Below, one piece after another: positions 1 through 8,496 of a DNA stretch of 64,000 bases; the stretch's first letter is position 1, and the number at the start of each line of letters is the position of its first letter. The translations under genes were made by a program, and so were the position numbers. The notes beneath the pieces are model-generated. The model did no database searches and was not told where the DNA came from. It was given only the letters and a program-made list of their open reading frames with translations. Source of the DNA: Marinobacter piscis (GTDB lineage: Bacteria > Pseudomonadota > Gammaproteobacteria > Pseudomonadales > Oleiphilaceae); contig NZ_VCGX01000001.1 of the NCBI RefSeq assembly GCF_007671655.1, positions 248,001-312,000 on the forward strand. Reading direction: 5' to 3'.

Positions 1-2029
1 AATGCAAACTTGCAGGTGGTCGCGATGGAAAAGGCAACTTACCCAAAGATTTTTGGGCGACCTACAGTGCTTTTGCCAATACCAATGGTGGTCTGGTGTT
101 ATTGGGGCTCAGAGAAAAACCCAGGGGCACTTCAATATTGAAGGCGTGCAGCAAACTGAAAAGGTGATAACGGATCTATTCAATACCCTGAACAACCCCA
201 GCAAAGTCAGCGCGAACCTGCTTCAGGATTCGGACGTTGAGGTATTGGATGTAGCTGGGCAATCAATTATTAAGATTTCCGTACCGCAGGCTTCACGAAA
301 GCAAAAACCTGTTTATCTGGGGAGCACACCATTCAATCGGAATACCTTCCGCCGGCTGCATGAAGGCGACCGGGCCTGCGACGATGAAACCGTAAAACGA
401 ATGCTGGCTGAGCAAGTCGAAGACGACCGCGACAGCAAGCTCCTCACAGGTTTTGGCTGGAGCGATATCGATAAGCAGAGCCTTAGCGTTTACCGACAGA
501 TGCTGAAAGACGCCAAACCAGGACATCCGTTTCTGGATCAAGATGATTTCGGGTTGTTAAAGAAGCTGCACGGATGGCGTAAAGATCGTCAGACTGGAGA
601 AGAAGGTCTGACACTTGCTGGCTTGCTGATGTTTGGTACCTGGGATGCTATCCAGGAAGCCGCACCGCACTACTTTGTGGATTACCAGGAGCGCCCGGAA
701 GCAAAAACAGAGTTGCGCTGGGTTGATCGCCTTGTGCCGGATGGCACCTGGTCCGGTAACCTTTTTGATTTCTACCGCATCGTTTACCGCAAACTAACCA
801 ACCCAGACACCCTGAAAGTCCCTTTCCGTTTGAAGTCTGGCCAAAGACGAGATGATACCCCTATTCACGAGGCCATTCGGGAAGCACTGGTTAATACGCT
901 GGTACACGCAGACTTCTCAGGCCGGGTATCGGTACTGGTGGTAAAGCGCCCAGACATGCTGGGTTTCCGGAACCCAGGCGACATGCGAATTCCGTTGGAC
1001 AGAGCAGTCAAGGGTGGCGAATCAGACTGCCGTAACCGGATTATGCACCAGATGTTCCTTATGATCGGGCTGGGTGAGCGCGCAGGCTCCGGTATACCCA
1101 AAATTTTCAGTGGCTGGAATTGGCGCCATTGGCGCCGTCCTGCTCTTTACGAGATCGACGAACCACCACAAACGCTACTAGAACTGAGAATGCTGGAGCT
1201 GATGCCGGAGGAAATTCAGCAGCAGCTCGCAGACCGGTTTGGCGAGTCTTACAGAACCCTCCCAAGACTGGAACGTCTGATTCTTGCCACGGCGGCCACC
1301 GAGCAAGTGGTATCCCACAGTCGTATTTCGGAAATCACCACCGATCACTCTCACGACATCACCTTGGCACTGCAATCGCTGGTCAAGCAGTCAATGTTCG
1401 AAACCAATGGCCGGGGTCGAGGTGCGGTTTACCATCTCCCGGGCGCGGGCATACCCACCCCGGAACAAGTATTCGGAGTGCCCATTGGTGCGGACCAAAA
1501 TGAAATCGTGGATATATCAGCAAGCGACATCAGCTACTCCGGCGATAAGGCAGCTTACTCCGGCGACAAGCAAATCTACTCCGGTGATAAGCAGCCTTAC
1601 TCCGGCGATAAGAGCTTTGCGGTGGATAACAGCGTTGCCTACTCCGGCGATAGCGAATTGGCTACAGATCACCGTGATGAATTCGGGCGATTGATTTCAC
1701 CCGCACTGCAAGCGCCGGCCATTCATGATCTGGAGAACCTTTCACCAGACTTCTACGCAAGGCTCAAATCGGTCGCAGAGCCGTCCGCCACCAGTAAGCG
1801 CCTAGATCCAGAAACCATGCGCACAATCATTTTGCAGCTCTGCGATGGGCAGTACGTGACCCGGTCCTGCCTTGCTGAACTTCTAAAACGGACTGCAGAT
1901 ACGCTGCGACACCAGTATTTGAGTACGATGATAGATGACAAGTCACTGACGCTGGCGTTTCCACAAACGCCGAATGACAAGCGGCAGGCCTACATTACGA
2001 CAAGCTCCTTGCAGGAAGTCCAAAGGTAA
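1..2029 (+). CDS. AlbA_2/HATPase_c_4-type ATP-binding protein, 5' partial and frameshifted
   Basis: This protein belongs to the family with an N-terminal AlbA_2 (divergent AAA-4) domain and a RecG-like HATPase_c_4 domain, often encoded inside type I restriction loci. The main reading frame covers 2-2029. Its first ~43 residues do not look like the family, whereas the frame starting at base 3 reads LPKDFWATYSAFANTNGG, a typical AlbA_2 segment, up to about base 128. One base therefore seems to be missing between about 115 and 131, near runs of A, C and G. The ATP-binding part (EALVNTLVHADFSG, then GLGERAGSGIPKI) lies at about residues 296-367. A heptad-repeat linker and a C-terminal helical region follow. 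The true start lies before the window. It sits 22 bases upstream of hsdR and is probably co-transcribed. It is either a recent pseudogene or a sequencing error; the role in the restriction system is unknown. Confidence 0.8.
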   Translation, partial: MQTCRWSRWKRQLTQRFLGDLQCFCQYQWWSGVIGAQRKTQGHFNIEGVQQTEKVITDLFNTLNNPSKVSANLLQDSDVEVLDVAGQSIIKISVPQASRKQKPVYLGSTPFNRNTFRRLHEGDRACDDETVKRMLAEQVEDDRDSKLLTGFGWSDIDKQSLSVYRQMLKDAKPGHPFLDQDDFGLLKKLHGWRKDRQTGEEGLTLAGLLMFGTWDAIQEAAPHYFVDYQERPEAKTELRWVDRLVPDGTWSGNLFDFYRIVYRKLTNPDTLKVPFRLKSGQRRDDTPIHEAIREALVNTLVHADFSGRVSVLVVKRPDMLGFRNPGDMRIPLDRAVKGGESDCRNRIMHQMFLMIGLGERAGSGIPKIFSGWNWRHWRRPALYEIDEPPQTLLELRMLELMPEEIQQQLADRFGESYRTLPRLERLILATAATEQVVSHSRISEITTDHSHDITLALQSLVKQSMFETNGRGRGAVYHLPGAGIPTPEQVFGVPIGADQNEIVDISASDISYSGDKAAYSGDKQIYSGDKQPYSGDKSFAVDNSVAYSGDSELATDHRDEFGRLISPALQAPAIHDLENLSPDFYARLKSVAEPSATSKRLDPETMRTIILQLCDGQYVTRSCLAELLKRTADTLRHQYLSTMIDDKSLTLAFPQTPNDKRQAYITTSSLQEVQR
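1535..1654 (+). repeat. In-frame 21-bp tandem repeat encoding YSGDK heptads
   Basis: Copies of TACTCCGGCGATAAG begin at 1535, 1556, 1577 and 1598, exactly 21 bases apart. A degenerate unit (FAVDN) follows at 1619 and a further YSGDS copy at 1640. Every unit is in frame with the surrounding gene, so copy number can change without a frameshift. The repeat forms the linker between the ATP-binding domain and the C-terminal helical region. Confidence 0.9.
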
Positions 2030-2051
2030 GAAACCGAGAAGGTAGTACGGT

Positions 2052-5000
2052 ATGACTGAAGATCAGCTGGAACAACAATGCCTGGAATGGTTCGCCGAAG
2101 GCGACTGGGAAGTTTGCCACGGGCCAGATATAGCCCCAGACGGCGAAGCCCCAGAACGAGCCGACTACCGGCAGGTATTATTGCTGGCGGATCTTGAAGC
2201 GGCCATTCGCCGCATTAATCCTCACCTTCCCCAGGGCGCGGTGGTGGAAGTGGTTGAGGCGGTACGTAAGCCACAAAGCCTGGATGTGGTTGTCAACAAC
2301 CAAGAGTTCCATCACATGCTGCTCGATGGTGTGCCTGTAAAGTACAAACGCGACGACAAGGTGGTTCACGACCAGGCGTTTCTGATGGATTTCAGCAATT
2401 TGGCCGCCAACCGCTTCCGAGCTATCAACCAGTTCACGATTGAAGGTTCCAAGCAGCTTCGCCGTCCGGATGTAATCTGCTTTATCAACGGTTTGCCTCT
2501 AGCGGTGCTGGAGCTGAAAAGCCCAGGCGCCGAGAACGTGAACATCTGGGATGCCTACAATCAGATTCAGACCTATAAAGACGAATGCGCCGATCTGTTC
2601 GCTTACAATGAAGCCGCGATCATCAGTGATGGCTACTTGGCTCGTGTAGGCTCTCTTACCGCCAGCCAGGAGCGTTATATGCCCTGGCGCACCATCAAGC
2701 ACGAAGACGACAAGCCGCTTATGGAATGGCAGTTAGAAACCATGGTGCGCGGTTTCTTCGACCGGCAACTGTTTCTGGATTACATCCGCTACTTCGTGAT
2801 CTTCGAGACGGATTCCGACAAGTTGATCAAAAAGATTGCTGGCTATCACCAGTTCCATGCGGTGCGTGAAGCGGTGAAGGCCACGGTGATTGCCGCGCAG
2901 GATATGAGCCAGCATGGCATTGGCGAGAAGCGCGCCACCTACGGTGACGAGGTTCTGCCGGGCAGCAAGAAGGCCGGTGTAGTTTGGCACACCCAGGGCT
3001 CCGGCAAGAGTATTTCCATGTGCTGTTACGCCGGTAAGCTGCTGCAACAGCCGGAGATGAACAACCCCACACTGATAGTTGTCACCGACCGGAACGATTT
3101 GGACGGTCAGCTATTCGCCACTTTCAGCGCTGCCAAGGAGCTACTGAAACAGGAACCGGTACAGGCCGACGACCGGGATACCCTACGCCGCCTGCTGTCT
3201 GAGCGGGAATCCGGCGGCATCATCTTCACCACGGTGCAGAAGTTCGCCCTGCTGAACGATGAAACCGGCCACCCCGTGCTTAACGACCGCCATAACATCG
3301 TGGTGATTTCGGATGAGGCACACCGTAGCCAGTATGGCCTGAAAGCCACTCTCAAGACGGATGGCAAATACAAGTTTGGCTACGCCCGCCACATGCGCGA
3401 TGCCGTGCCCAACGCCTCATTCATCGGTTTTACCGGCACCCCCATCGAAAGCGAAGACAAAGACACCCGCGCTGTATTCGGCGATTACGTGTCCATCTAC
3501 GACATTCAGGATGCCGTGGACGATGGCGCGACCGTGCCTATTTTCTACGAATCCCGTCTGGCCAAGCTGGACATTAACCGCGAACAGATCGAGGAACTGT
3601 CTGACCAGGTTGAGGAAGTGGTCGAGGAAGACGAAGACGTTGGCAGTCGTGAGAAAACCAAAGGTGAATGGAGCCGGCTGGAGAAACTGGTCGGTGCCGG
3701 CCCCCGTCTGAAACAGGTGGCAGAAGACCTGGTAAACCACTTTGAAACCCGCTCCAGCACCATCGACGGCAAAGCGATGATTGTGGCCATGAGTCGGGAG
3801 ATTGCGGTTCACCTGTATAACGAGATCGTGGAATTACGGCCGGAATGGCACGACGACGATCCCGAGAAAGGCGCGATCAAGATTGTGATGACGGGATCTG
3901 CCTCTGACCGGGCTCTGTTGCAACCGCACATTCACAACAAGCAGATCAAGAAGCGATTCGAGAAGCGCTTCAAAGACATCAACGACCCGCTCAAGCTGGT
4001 GATCGTGCGGGATATGTGGCTCACCGGCTTCGATGCGCCCTGTTGCCACACCATGTATGTGGACAAACCCATGAAGGGCCACAACCTGATGCAGGCCATT
4101 GCCCGAGTTAACCGTGTATTCAAAGACAAGCCCGGCGGGCTGGTGGTTGACTACATCGGTATCGCCAACGAGCTGAAACAGGCTTTGAAAACGTACACCG
4201 ACGCGAAGGGCAAGGGCTCCCCTACCCACAGCGCGGAGGAAGCCTACGCTATCCTGGCGGAGAAGCTGGACATCATCCACGGAATGTTTGCGCCCGGGCC
4301 CAAAGGCGAGGGCTTCAGCTATAGCGGATTTGAAACAGAGCCTCACAAGTTCCTGGTTCCCACCGCCAACTACGTGCTCAGTTTGGAAGACGGCAAGAAG
4401 CGCTTCCTGGATACCGTGCTGGCCATGAACAAAGCATTCTCCCTGTGCGCTACTCTGGACGAAGCTCAAGCGCTGCAAAAGGAAGTGGCGTTTCTGTCGC
4501 AGGTGAAAACTGCCATCACCAAGTTCACCAGCGTGGACAAAAAGCTGACCGAGGAAGAAAAGAACACCGCCCTGAAGCAGATACTAGACAACGCCTTGAT
4601 TGGTGGTGGTGTTACGGATGTATTTGCGCTTTGTGGCCTGGACAAACCCAACATAGGCCTGCTCTCCGAGGAGTTCCTGGAAGATGTACGGCAAATGCCC
4701 TACAAGAACTTTGCCGTGGAACTGCTGGAAAAGCTGCTGAAGGACGACATCAAGGCCAAGACACGCAACAACGTGGTGCAGGAAAAGAAATACGCTGACC
4801 GCCTCCAGGAGACGCTGCGCAAGTACAACAACCGTGGGATTGAAACAGCTCAAGTCATAGAAGAGCTGATCGCCATGGCCAAGCAGTTCCAGGCTGAAAT
4901 GGAACGTGACGCAGCACTCGGCCTGAATCCTGATGAAGTGGCCTTCTACGATGCCCTCGCCAGCAACGAAAGTGCCGTGCGTGAGCTGGGTGACGAGATT

Positions 5001-5207
5001 CTGAAGAAGATCGCTGTAGAGATTACCGACAAGCTGCGCAAATCCACCACCGTGGACTGGCAGGTGCGGGAGAGCGTGCGAGCCAAGTTGCGAATTCTGG
5101 TGCGGCGAACACTGCAGCGTTACAAGTATCCACCTGATAAGGCACCTGCTGCTATTGAGCTGGTTATGGAGCAGGCTGAAGCTTTATCGAATCATTGGAC
5201 GAGGTGA
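2052..5207 (+). CDS. hsdR: Type I restriction endonuclease subunit R (HsdR)
   Basis: This is the ATP-dependent DNA translocase and nuclease subunit of a type I restriction-modification enzyme, which works with HsdM and HsdS to cut unmodified DNA. At 1051 residues it has the full family length. The PD-(D/E)xK nuclease site is visible as D140, E154 and K156 (LELKSPG). The helicase part has a Walker A motif TQGSGKS at 314-320, DEAH at 422-425, FTGTP, and the motif VI stretch ARVNRVF. The C-terminal helical domain is intact. The ATG is preceded by an AAGGTAG ribosome site. The hsdM and hsdS genes are not in the window and presumably lie upstream. A strong terminator follows. Confidence 0.95.
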   Translation: MTEDQLEQQCLEWFAEGDWEVCHGPDIAPDGEAPERADYRQVLLLADLEAAIRRINPHLPQGAVVEVVEAVRKPQSLDVVVNNQEFHHMLLDGVPVKYKRDDKVVHDQAFLMDFSNLAANRFRAINQFTIEGSKQLRRPDVICFINGLPLAVLELKSPGAENVNIWDAYNQIQTYKDECADLFAYNEAAIISDGYLARVGSLTASQERYMPWRTIKHEDDKPLMEWQLETMVRGFFDRQLFLDYIRYFVIFETDSDKLIKKIAGYHQFHAVREAVKATVIAAQDMSQHGIGEKRATYGDEVLPGSKKAGVVWHTQGSGKSISMCCYAGKLLQQPEMNNPTLIVVTDRNDLDGQLFATFSAAKELLKQEPVQADDRDTLRRLLSERESGGIIFTTVQKFALLNDETGHPVLNDRHNIVVISDEAHRSQYGLKATLKTDGKYKFGYARHMRDAVPNASFIGFTGTPIESEDKDTRAVFGDYVSIYDIQDAVDDGATVPIFYESRLAKLDINREQIEELSDQVEEVVEEDEDVGSREKTKGEWSRLEKLVGAGPRLKQVAEDLVNHFETRSSTIDGKAMIVAMSREIAVHLYNEIVELRPEWHDDDPEKGAIKIVMTGSASDRALLQPHIHNKQIKKRFEKRFKDINDPLKLVIVRDMWLTGFDAPCCHTMYVDKPMKGHNLMQAIARVNRVFKDKPGGLVVDYIGIANELKQALKTYTDAKGKGSPTHSAEEAYAILAEKLDIIHGMFAPGPKGEGFSYSGFETEPHKFLVPTANYVLSLEDGKKRFLDTVLAMNKAFSLCATLDEAQALQKEVAFLSQVKTAITKFTSVDKKLTEEEKNTALKQILDNALIGGGVTDVFALCGLDKPNIGLLSEEFLEDVRQMPYKNFAVELLEKLLKDDIKAKTRNNVVQEKKYADRLQETLRKYNNRGIETAQVIEELIAMAKQFQAEMERDAALGLNPDEVAFYDALASNESAVRELGDEILKKIAVEITDKLRKSTTVDWQVRESVRAKLRILVRRTLQRYKYPPDKAPAAIELVMEQAEALSNHWTR

Positions 5208-5210
5208 GTA

Positions 5211-5333
5211 ATGAATTACTACACCGAGGCTTTCGATGGCCAGCTGGACAAGATCGAGATCTGCCGGCGGAGAGCACCGTACATAAGGAACCAAAAAGCC
5301 CCGCCAGCCGGGGCTTTTTTATGCCCCGCATAT
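5211..5333 (+). CDS. Possible 40-residue ORF or gene remnant after hsdR
   Basis: An ATG three bases after the hsdR stop opens a 40-codon frame beginning MNYYTEAFDGQLDKIEI. The first ~20 codons look protein-like, but the frame then runs through the terminator hairpin at 5293-5320 and ends at a TAA. Type I restriction loci often carry another gene here, so this may be the stump of a deleted gene, or not coding at all. No family recognised. Confidence 0.25.
5293..5320 (+). terminator. Rho-independent terminator after hsdR
   Basis: The arms AAAAGCCCC and GGGGCTTTT flank a 7-base loop and are followed by a run of T. The stem is symmetrical, so it could stop transcription from either side, and it closes the restriction operon. 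Confidence 0.85.
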
Positions 5334-5362
5334 TAATTCCCCCCATAAAACCAAACCACACC

Positions 5363-5391
5363 TTGACGGATTTAGTTGCAAAAACTATGTT
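5363..5391 (+). promoter_or_regulatory. Candidate sigma70 promoter before the small lipoprotein gene
   Basis: TTGACG (5363-5368) and TATGTT (5386-5391) are separated by exactly 17 bases. This is a good -35 and a fair -10. The ATG of the lipoprotein gene lies about 108 bases downstream of the -10, so a leader of about 100 bases is implied. Confidence 0.45.
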
Positions 5392-5499
5392 TCAGCAATA
5401 AGGAACACATTTTCCCGAACCGGGATGTAGTTCGCATTGGTGTAGAAGGGTCTTAAACGTTTGCGAACCGTTGCCCTCAACCACGCATGAGGATCAGAC

Positions 5500-5646
5500 A
5501 TGACGACATCAATGCGAACTGCTCAGTGGTCATTTAAAGCCCTGACGATAAGCCTGGTCGCCAGTGGCTTTTTGGTTACATTATCCGGCTGTGAAACCAC
5601 CGGCAGCAAATCTCAGTCCAGTTCAAAAGCAACAACCGACCTTTAA
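5500..5646 (+). CDS. Small lipoprotein (48 residues)
   Basis: An ATG at 5500, after a GAGGATCAG ribosome-site-like sequence, opens a 48-codon frame. The product has a charged N-terminus, a hydrophobic stretch (LTISLVASGFLVTL) and the lipobox LSGC near residue 32, followed by a Ser/Thr/Lys-rich tail. This is the layout of a lipid-anchored protein cleaved before Cys. The mature part would be only about 17 residues, so it may act like an entericidin-type small lipoprotein; that is a guess. It lies between the restriction operon terminator and the first BCCT gene, on the same strand as both. No family recognised. Confidence 0.6.
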   Translation: MTTSMRTAQWSFKALTISLVASGFLVTLSGCETTGSKSQSSSKATTDL

Positions 5647-5855
5647 CAAACAAGCTCTCAATGCGTGAGTTTTGTCAACTTAATTGGTATTCATCCTAAC
5701 TTTATGGCATTGTCGCGCCCCGCATCAGTGATAGTACTGATCCAAAATCAGTGGCTGCCGGTACAGACCGGCTCTGAATGGCAGCAAAAATCATCCTGAA
5801 TGGCTTTGCCTGATATACCGGCAAGCAAAAGCAATTAAAGACAAAGGCTTCTTTT

Positions 5856-7442
5856 ATGAAGAACGATAATCTCAAGCAAGGGGGGGATTATTCAATCGCC
5901 CAGCTTGGCGATCCGATAGTACTTACGCTCAGTGTGGGCTTTGTTCTGTTGTTCATTGGGTTTTCGCTGTTTGATCTCCAGGGCGTTGCTGATGTTATCA
6001 GCGGTGGCTTTGCCTGGACGGCCAAAATATTCGGCACCTATTTCCAGATGTTGCTGCTGGCAACCTTCTTTATTGCCATCGGCCTGGCCTGTACGCCGGC
6101 CGCCAAAGCGAAAATCGGCAACCTGGCCCAGCCAGAAATGAGCACCTTCCGCTGGCTCTCCATTATTATGTGTACCCTGCTGGCCGGTGGCGGTGTCTTC
6201 TTTGCCGCAGGCGAGCCCATCTATCACTTTGTGGTCACTCCGCCGGCCTTTGACACTGAACCAGGCACAGCGGCCGCTGTCTCCAATGCCATGGCGCAAT
6301 CGTTCATGCACTGGGGATTCCTCGCCTGGGCCGTACTGGGTACGCTGGTGTCCATCGTTCTCGCCCACGCCCACTATGTGAAGGGCAAGCCCCTGCAGCC
6401 CAGAACCATTCTTTACCCGGTCTTCGGGGAGCGCATCATGAGCGGCTGGCTGGGCAGTGTGGTCGATGCCTGCTGTGTGATCGCCATTGTCGCCGGCACC
6501 GTTGGCCCTATCGGCTTCCTCGCCACCCAGATGAGCTTCGGTCTCAGTGAGCTCTTCGGCCTGACCGACGGCATCACCTCGCAGATGGCGATTCTTCTCG
6601 TTCTTGCTCTGATCTACATCACTTCCGCGATGACGGGCGTGCACCGGGGCATCCAGTTCCTCAGCCGGATGAACGTGTTCCTGGCTCTGGCCATTGCTGC
6701 CATTATCTTTGTGTTCGGCCCGACCCTGTACCTCACCAACACCTATTTCCAGAGCATGGGTGAGTATGTGTCGTCCTTTATGACCATGGTCTCCATGACG
6801 TCTGACACAGCTCCGGACTGGTGGATGCAGTGGTGGACCGTGTTCTTCTTCTCCTGGTTTATCGGCTATGCGCCGCTGATGGCGATCTTTGTGGCCCGTA
6901 TTTCCCGGGGCAGGACCATCCGCGAGATGATTCTGGCGGTGGCTATTATGGCTCCGATCGCAACCACCATGTGGTTCACTCTGCTCGGCGGCTCAGGCAT
7001 CTTCTATCAGCTCAACGGGGTCATTGACCTCACCGAAGCCCTGAATAACTTCCGCTTTGATGTGGCAACCCTCACCGTGGCTCAGGCACTGCCCGGCGGC
7101 GATTTCATGGCCCTGGCTATCCTGGTACTCACCACTGTGTTTGTGGCCACCACCGGGGATTCCATGAGCTACTCCATTGCAGTGGTAAGCTCCGGCCACG
7201 ATCAGCCCAACACCTTTGTGCGGGCATTCTGGGGTCTGGCCATGGCAGTCACCGCCGGCATCCTGCTGTACATGGGAGCCGGACAGATCGGCGCACTTCA
7301 GCAGTTCATTGTGATTACGGCAATTCCTGTGTCCCTGATTATTCTTCCTTCTCTGTGGCAAGGCCCGAAAGCGGCCTATGCCATGGCACGGGAACAGGGG
7401 CTGATCAGCGATCAGAAAGCTGAGTTACCGGAAGCTGGATAA
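5856..7442 (+). CDS. BCCT family betaine/carnitine/choline-type transporter, copy 1
   Basis: BCCT proteins are inner-membrane carriers that bring in betaines and related quaternary or N-methylated compounds, usually driven by Na+ or H+. The 528-residue product has the expected multi-helix profile and the family signature at about residues 322-358 (WWMQWWTVFFF, then ARISRGRTIREM). An AAAGG ribosome site precedes the ATG at 5856. There is no long cytoplasmic tail, so osmosensing of the BetP kind is not suggested; a catabolic uptake role fits the neighbours better. The central ~1.17 kb is almost identical to the second BCCT gene at 10999, while the ends differ strongly, which points to gene conversion. 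The exact substrate cannot be read from the sequence. Confidence 0.92.
   Translation: MKNDNLKQGGDYSIAQLGDPIVLTLSVGFVLLFIGFSLFDLQGVADVISGGFAWTAKIFGTYFQMLLLATFFIAIGLACTPAAKAKIGNLAQPEMSTFRWLSIIMCTLLAGGGVFFAAGEPIYHFVVTPPAFDTEPGTAAAVSNAMAQSFMHWGFLAWAVLGTLVSIVLAHAHYVKGKPLQPRTILYPVFGERIMSGWLGSVVDACCVIAIVAGTVGPIGFLATQMSFGLSELFGLTDGITSQMAILLVLALIYITSAMTGVHRGIQFLSRMNVFLALAIAAIIFVFGPTLYLTNTYFQSMGEYVSSFMTMVSMTSDTAPDWWMQWWTVFFFSWFIGYAPLMAIFVARISRGRTIREMILAVAIMAPIATTMWFTLLGGSGIFYQLNGVIDLTEALNNFRFDVATLTVAQALPGGDFMALAILVLTTVFVATTGDSMSYSIAVVSSGHDQPNTFVRAFWGLAMAVTAGILLYMGAGQIGALQQFIVITAIPVSLIILPSLWQGPKAAYAMAREQGLISDQKAELPEAG
6012..7180 (+). repeat. Near-identical BCCT core, copy 1
   Basis: This stretch matches 11155-12323 with about nine base differences by hand count, only one of them changing a residue (Thr to Ser in ISRGR[T/S]). 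The flanking gene ends differ at many silent sites. Confidence 0.9.
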
Positions 7443-7454
7443 CCCCGCTTCAGC

Positions 7455-7491
7455 CCTCCTGGTTAAAAGCACCCTGCTTCTGACCAGGAGG
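7455..7491. terminator. Inverted repeat between convergent genes
   Basis: CCTCCTGGT (7455-7463) and ACCAGGAGG (7483-7491) form a perfect 9-bp stem around a 19-base loop in the space between the convergent BCCT and lysR genes. There is no T-run, so it is only a probable transcription barrier. Confidence 0.45.
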
Positions 7492-7506
7492 AGCTGACCC
7501 CCGCAG

Positions 7507-8391
7507 TTATCTTTCCTTATCCTGCAGCTCCTGCAGCACAAACGCCTGCATCGCCTGAGCTGCCGGGCTAAGCGCCCGATTCTCTGCCCTTACCAGCCCG
7601 ATACGACGCACTACGCCTGGATCCTCTAGCGGGATAAAGCACAGGTTTTCATTGTGCTCGGGAAATGCCAGTCTTGGCAGAGTGGTAATTCCGGCTCCTG
7701 CCTCCAGCATGGCCGTCAGTGAAATCATGTTAGAAATATAAAACTCACTGTTTTCCACCATTTCCGCTGCTTCCGTGCTCATCAGTAACCGGGAAGTCCC
7801 ATTTCCAATCAGTTTTTCACCCTGCAAGCTTTGCCAGTTTAATGACTTGAAGGCCGACAGCTTGTGGTCCTGACGACACACAACCCCTATGTTGTCCTCA
7901 AACAGGTGGGTGTACTCTAACTCTCCGTCATTCTGCCAGAGGCTGGTAATGCCCAGCTCCACCTCGCCGTGTGCCACCATCTGGCATACGTAAAAGGCAT
8001 TCTCATCATGCAGACTGATATTAAGGCCCGGAAACTGTTCCAGAAACCGTGCCAAAAACGCTGGCATGATGCGGCTGGCCACAGAAGGCACGGTTGCAAG
8101 GTGGATATGCCCTTGTCGACCATTGGCATGGTTCACAACGTCTTTGGCCAGGCGGTCATGCTGGCCAATCAGATCACGGAACCTTGGTAAACAGTATTCC
8201 CCGAAAGGTGTGAGCCGGTTTTTCACGCCCCGCTCAAAAATATTCTGCCCAAGGCGCTGTTCCAGTTCCCGAACGGCCATGGACAGGGCCGGCTGGCTGC
8301 GGTGCAGTCTTCTCGCCGCCCCGTGGAAACTCCCCTCTTCAACCACGGTTATCACATAGCGTAGCGGCTGTATTTTCAACTCTGGCAACAT
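7507..8391 (-). CDS. LysR-family transcriptional regulator
   Basis: The 294-residue product has the LysR layout: an N-terminal winged helix-turn-helix (AARRLHRSQPALSMAVRELE at about residues 26-45, then LGQNIFERG) and a C-terminal effector-binding domain. It is encoded divergently from the aldehyde dehydrogenase gene, with a 105-base AT-rich region between them, the classical position for a LysR activator of a catabolic operon that responds to a pathway compound. I infer that it controls the aldehyde dehydrogenase, dipeptidase-like and BCCT genes. The ATG at 8391 is well placed, since the helix-turn-helix begins about 20 residues in. Confidence 0.92.
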   Translation of the reverse strand: MLPELKIQPLRYVITVVEEGSFHGAARRLHRSQPALSMAVRELEQRLGQNIFERGVKNRLTPFGEYCLPRFRDLIGQHDRLAKDVVNHANGRQGHIHLATVPSVASRIMPAFLARFLEQFPGLNISLHDENAFYVCQMVAHGEVELGITSLWQNDGELEYTHLFEDNIGVVCRQDHKLSAFKSLNWQSLQGEKLIGNGTSRLLMSTEAAEMVENSEFYISNMISLTAMLEAGAGITTLPRLAFPEHNENLCFIPLEDPGVVRRIGLVRAENRALSPAAQAMQAFVLQELQDKER

Positions 8392-8496
8392 GGCTTTCCA
8401 CCTGATAAAAATTTCTTACCATATGATCTCTATTATTGATTATCCTTATTATTGCATCTTGGCTACCATGAATACACAACAACTAAGGAGGCATTT
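8392..8496. promoter_or_regulatory. Divergent lysR/aldehyde dehydrogenase control region
   Basis: The region is much richer in A+T than its surroundings. TATTATTG occurs twice, at 8431-8438 and 8447-8454, 16 bases apart. It is a likely LysR binding region by position; the precise operator is not resolved. The strong AAGGAGG at 8484-8490 sets the dehydrogenase start. Confidence 0.4.

Noticed and set aside
1535..1654. Short regular repeats suggesting a CRISPR array
   Set aside because: Period is 21 bases with no unique spacers, and all units are in frame within a protein gene.
5892..6644. 250-codon minus-strand frame antisense to BCCT copy 1, with a twin at 11110-11787 antisense to copy 2
   Set aside because: The pair is conserved only because the transporter genes are near-identical; the translation is Gly/His-rich without a recognisable fold and mirrors codon bias of the real gene.
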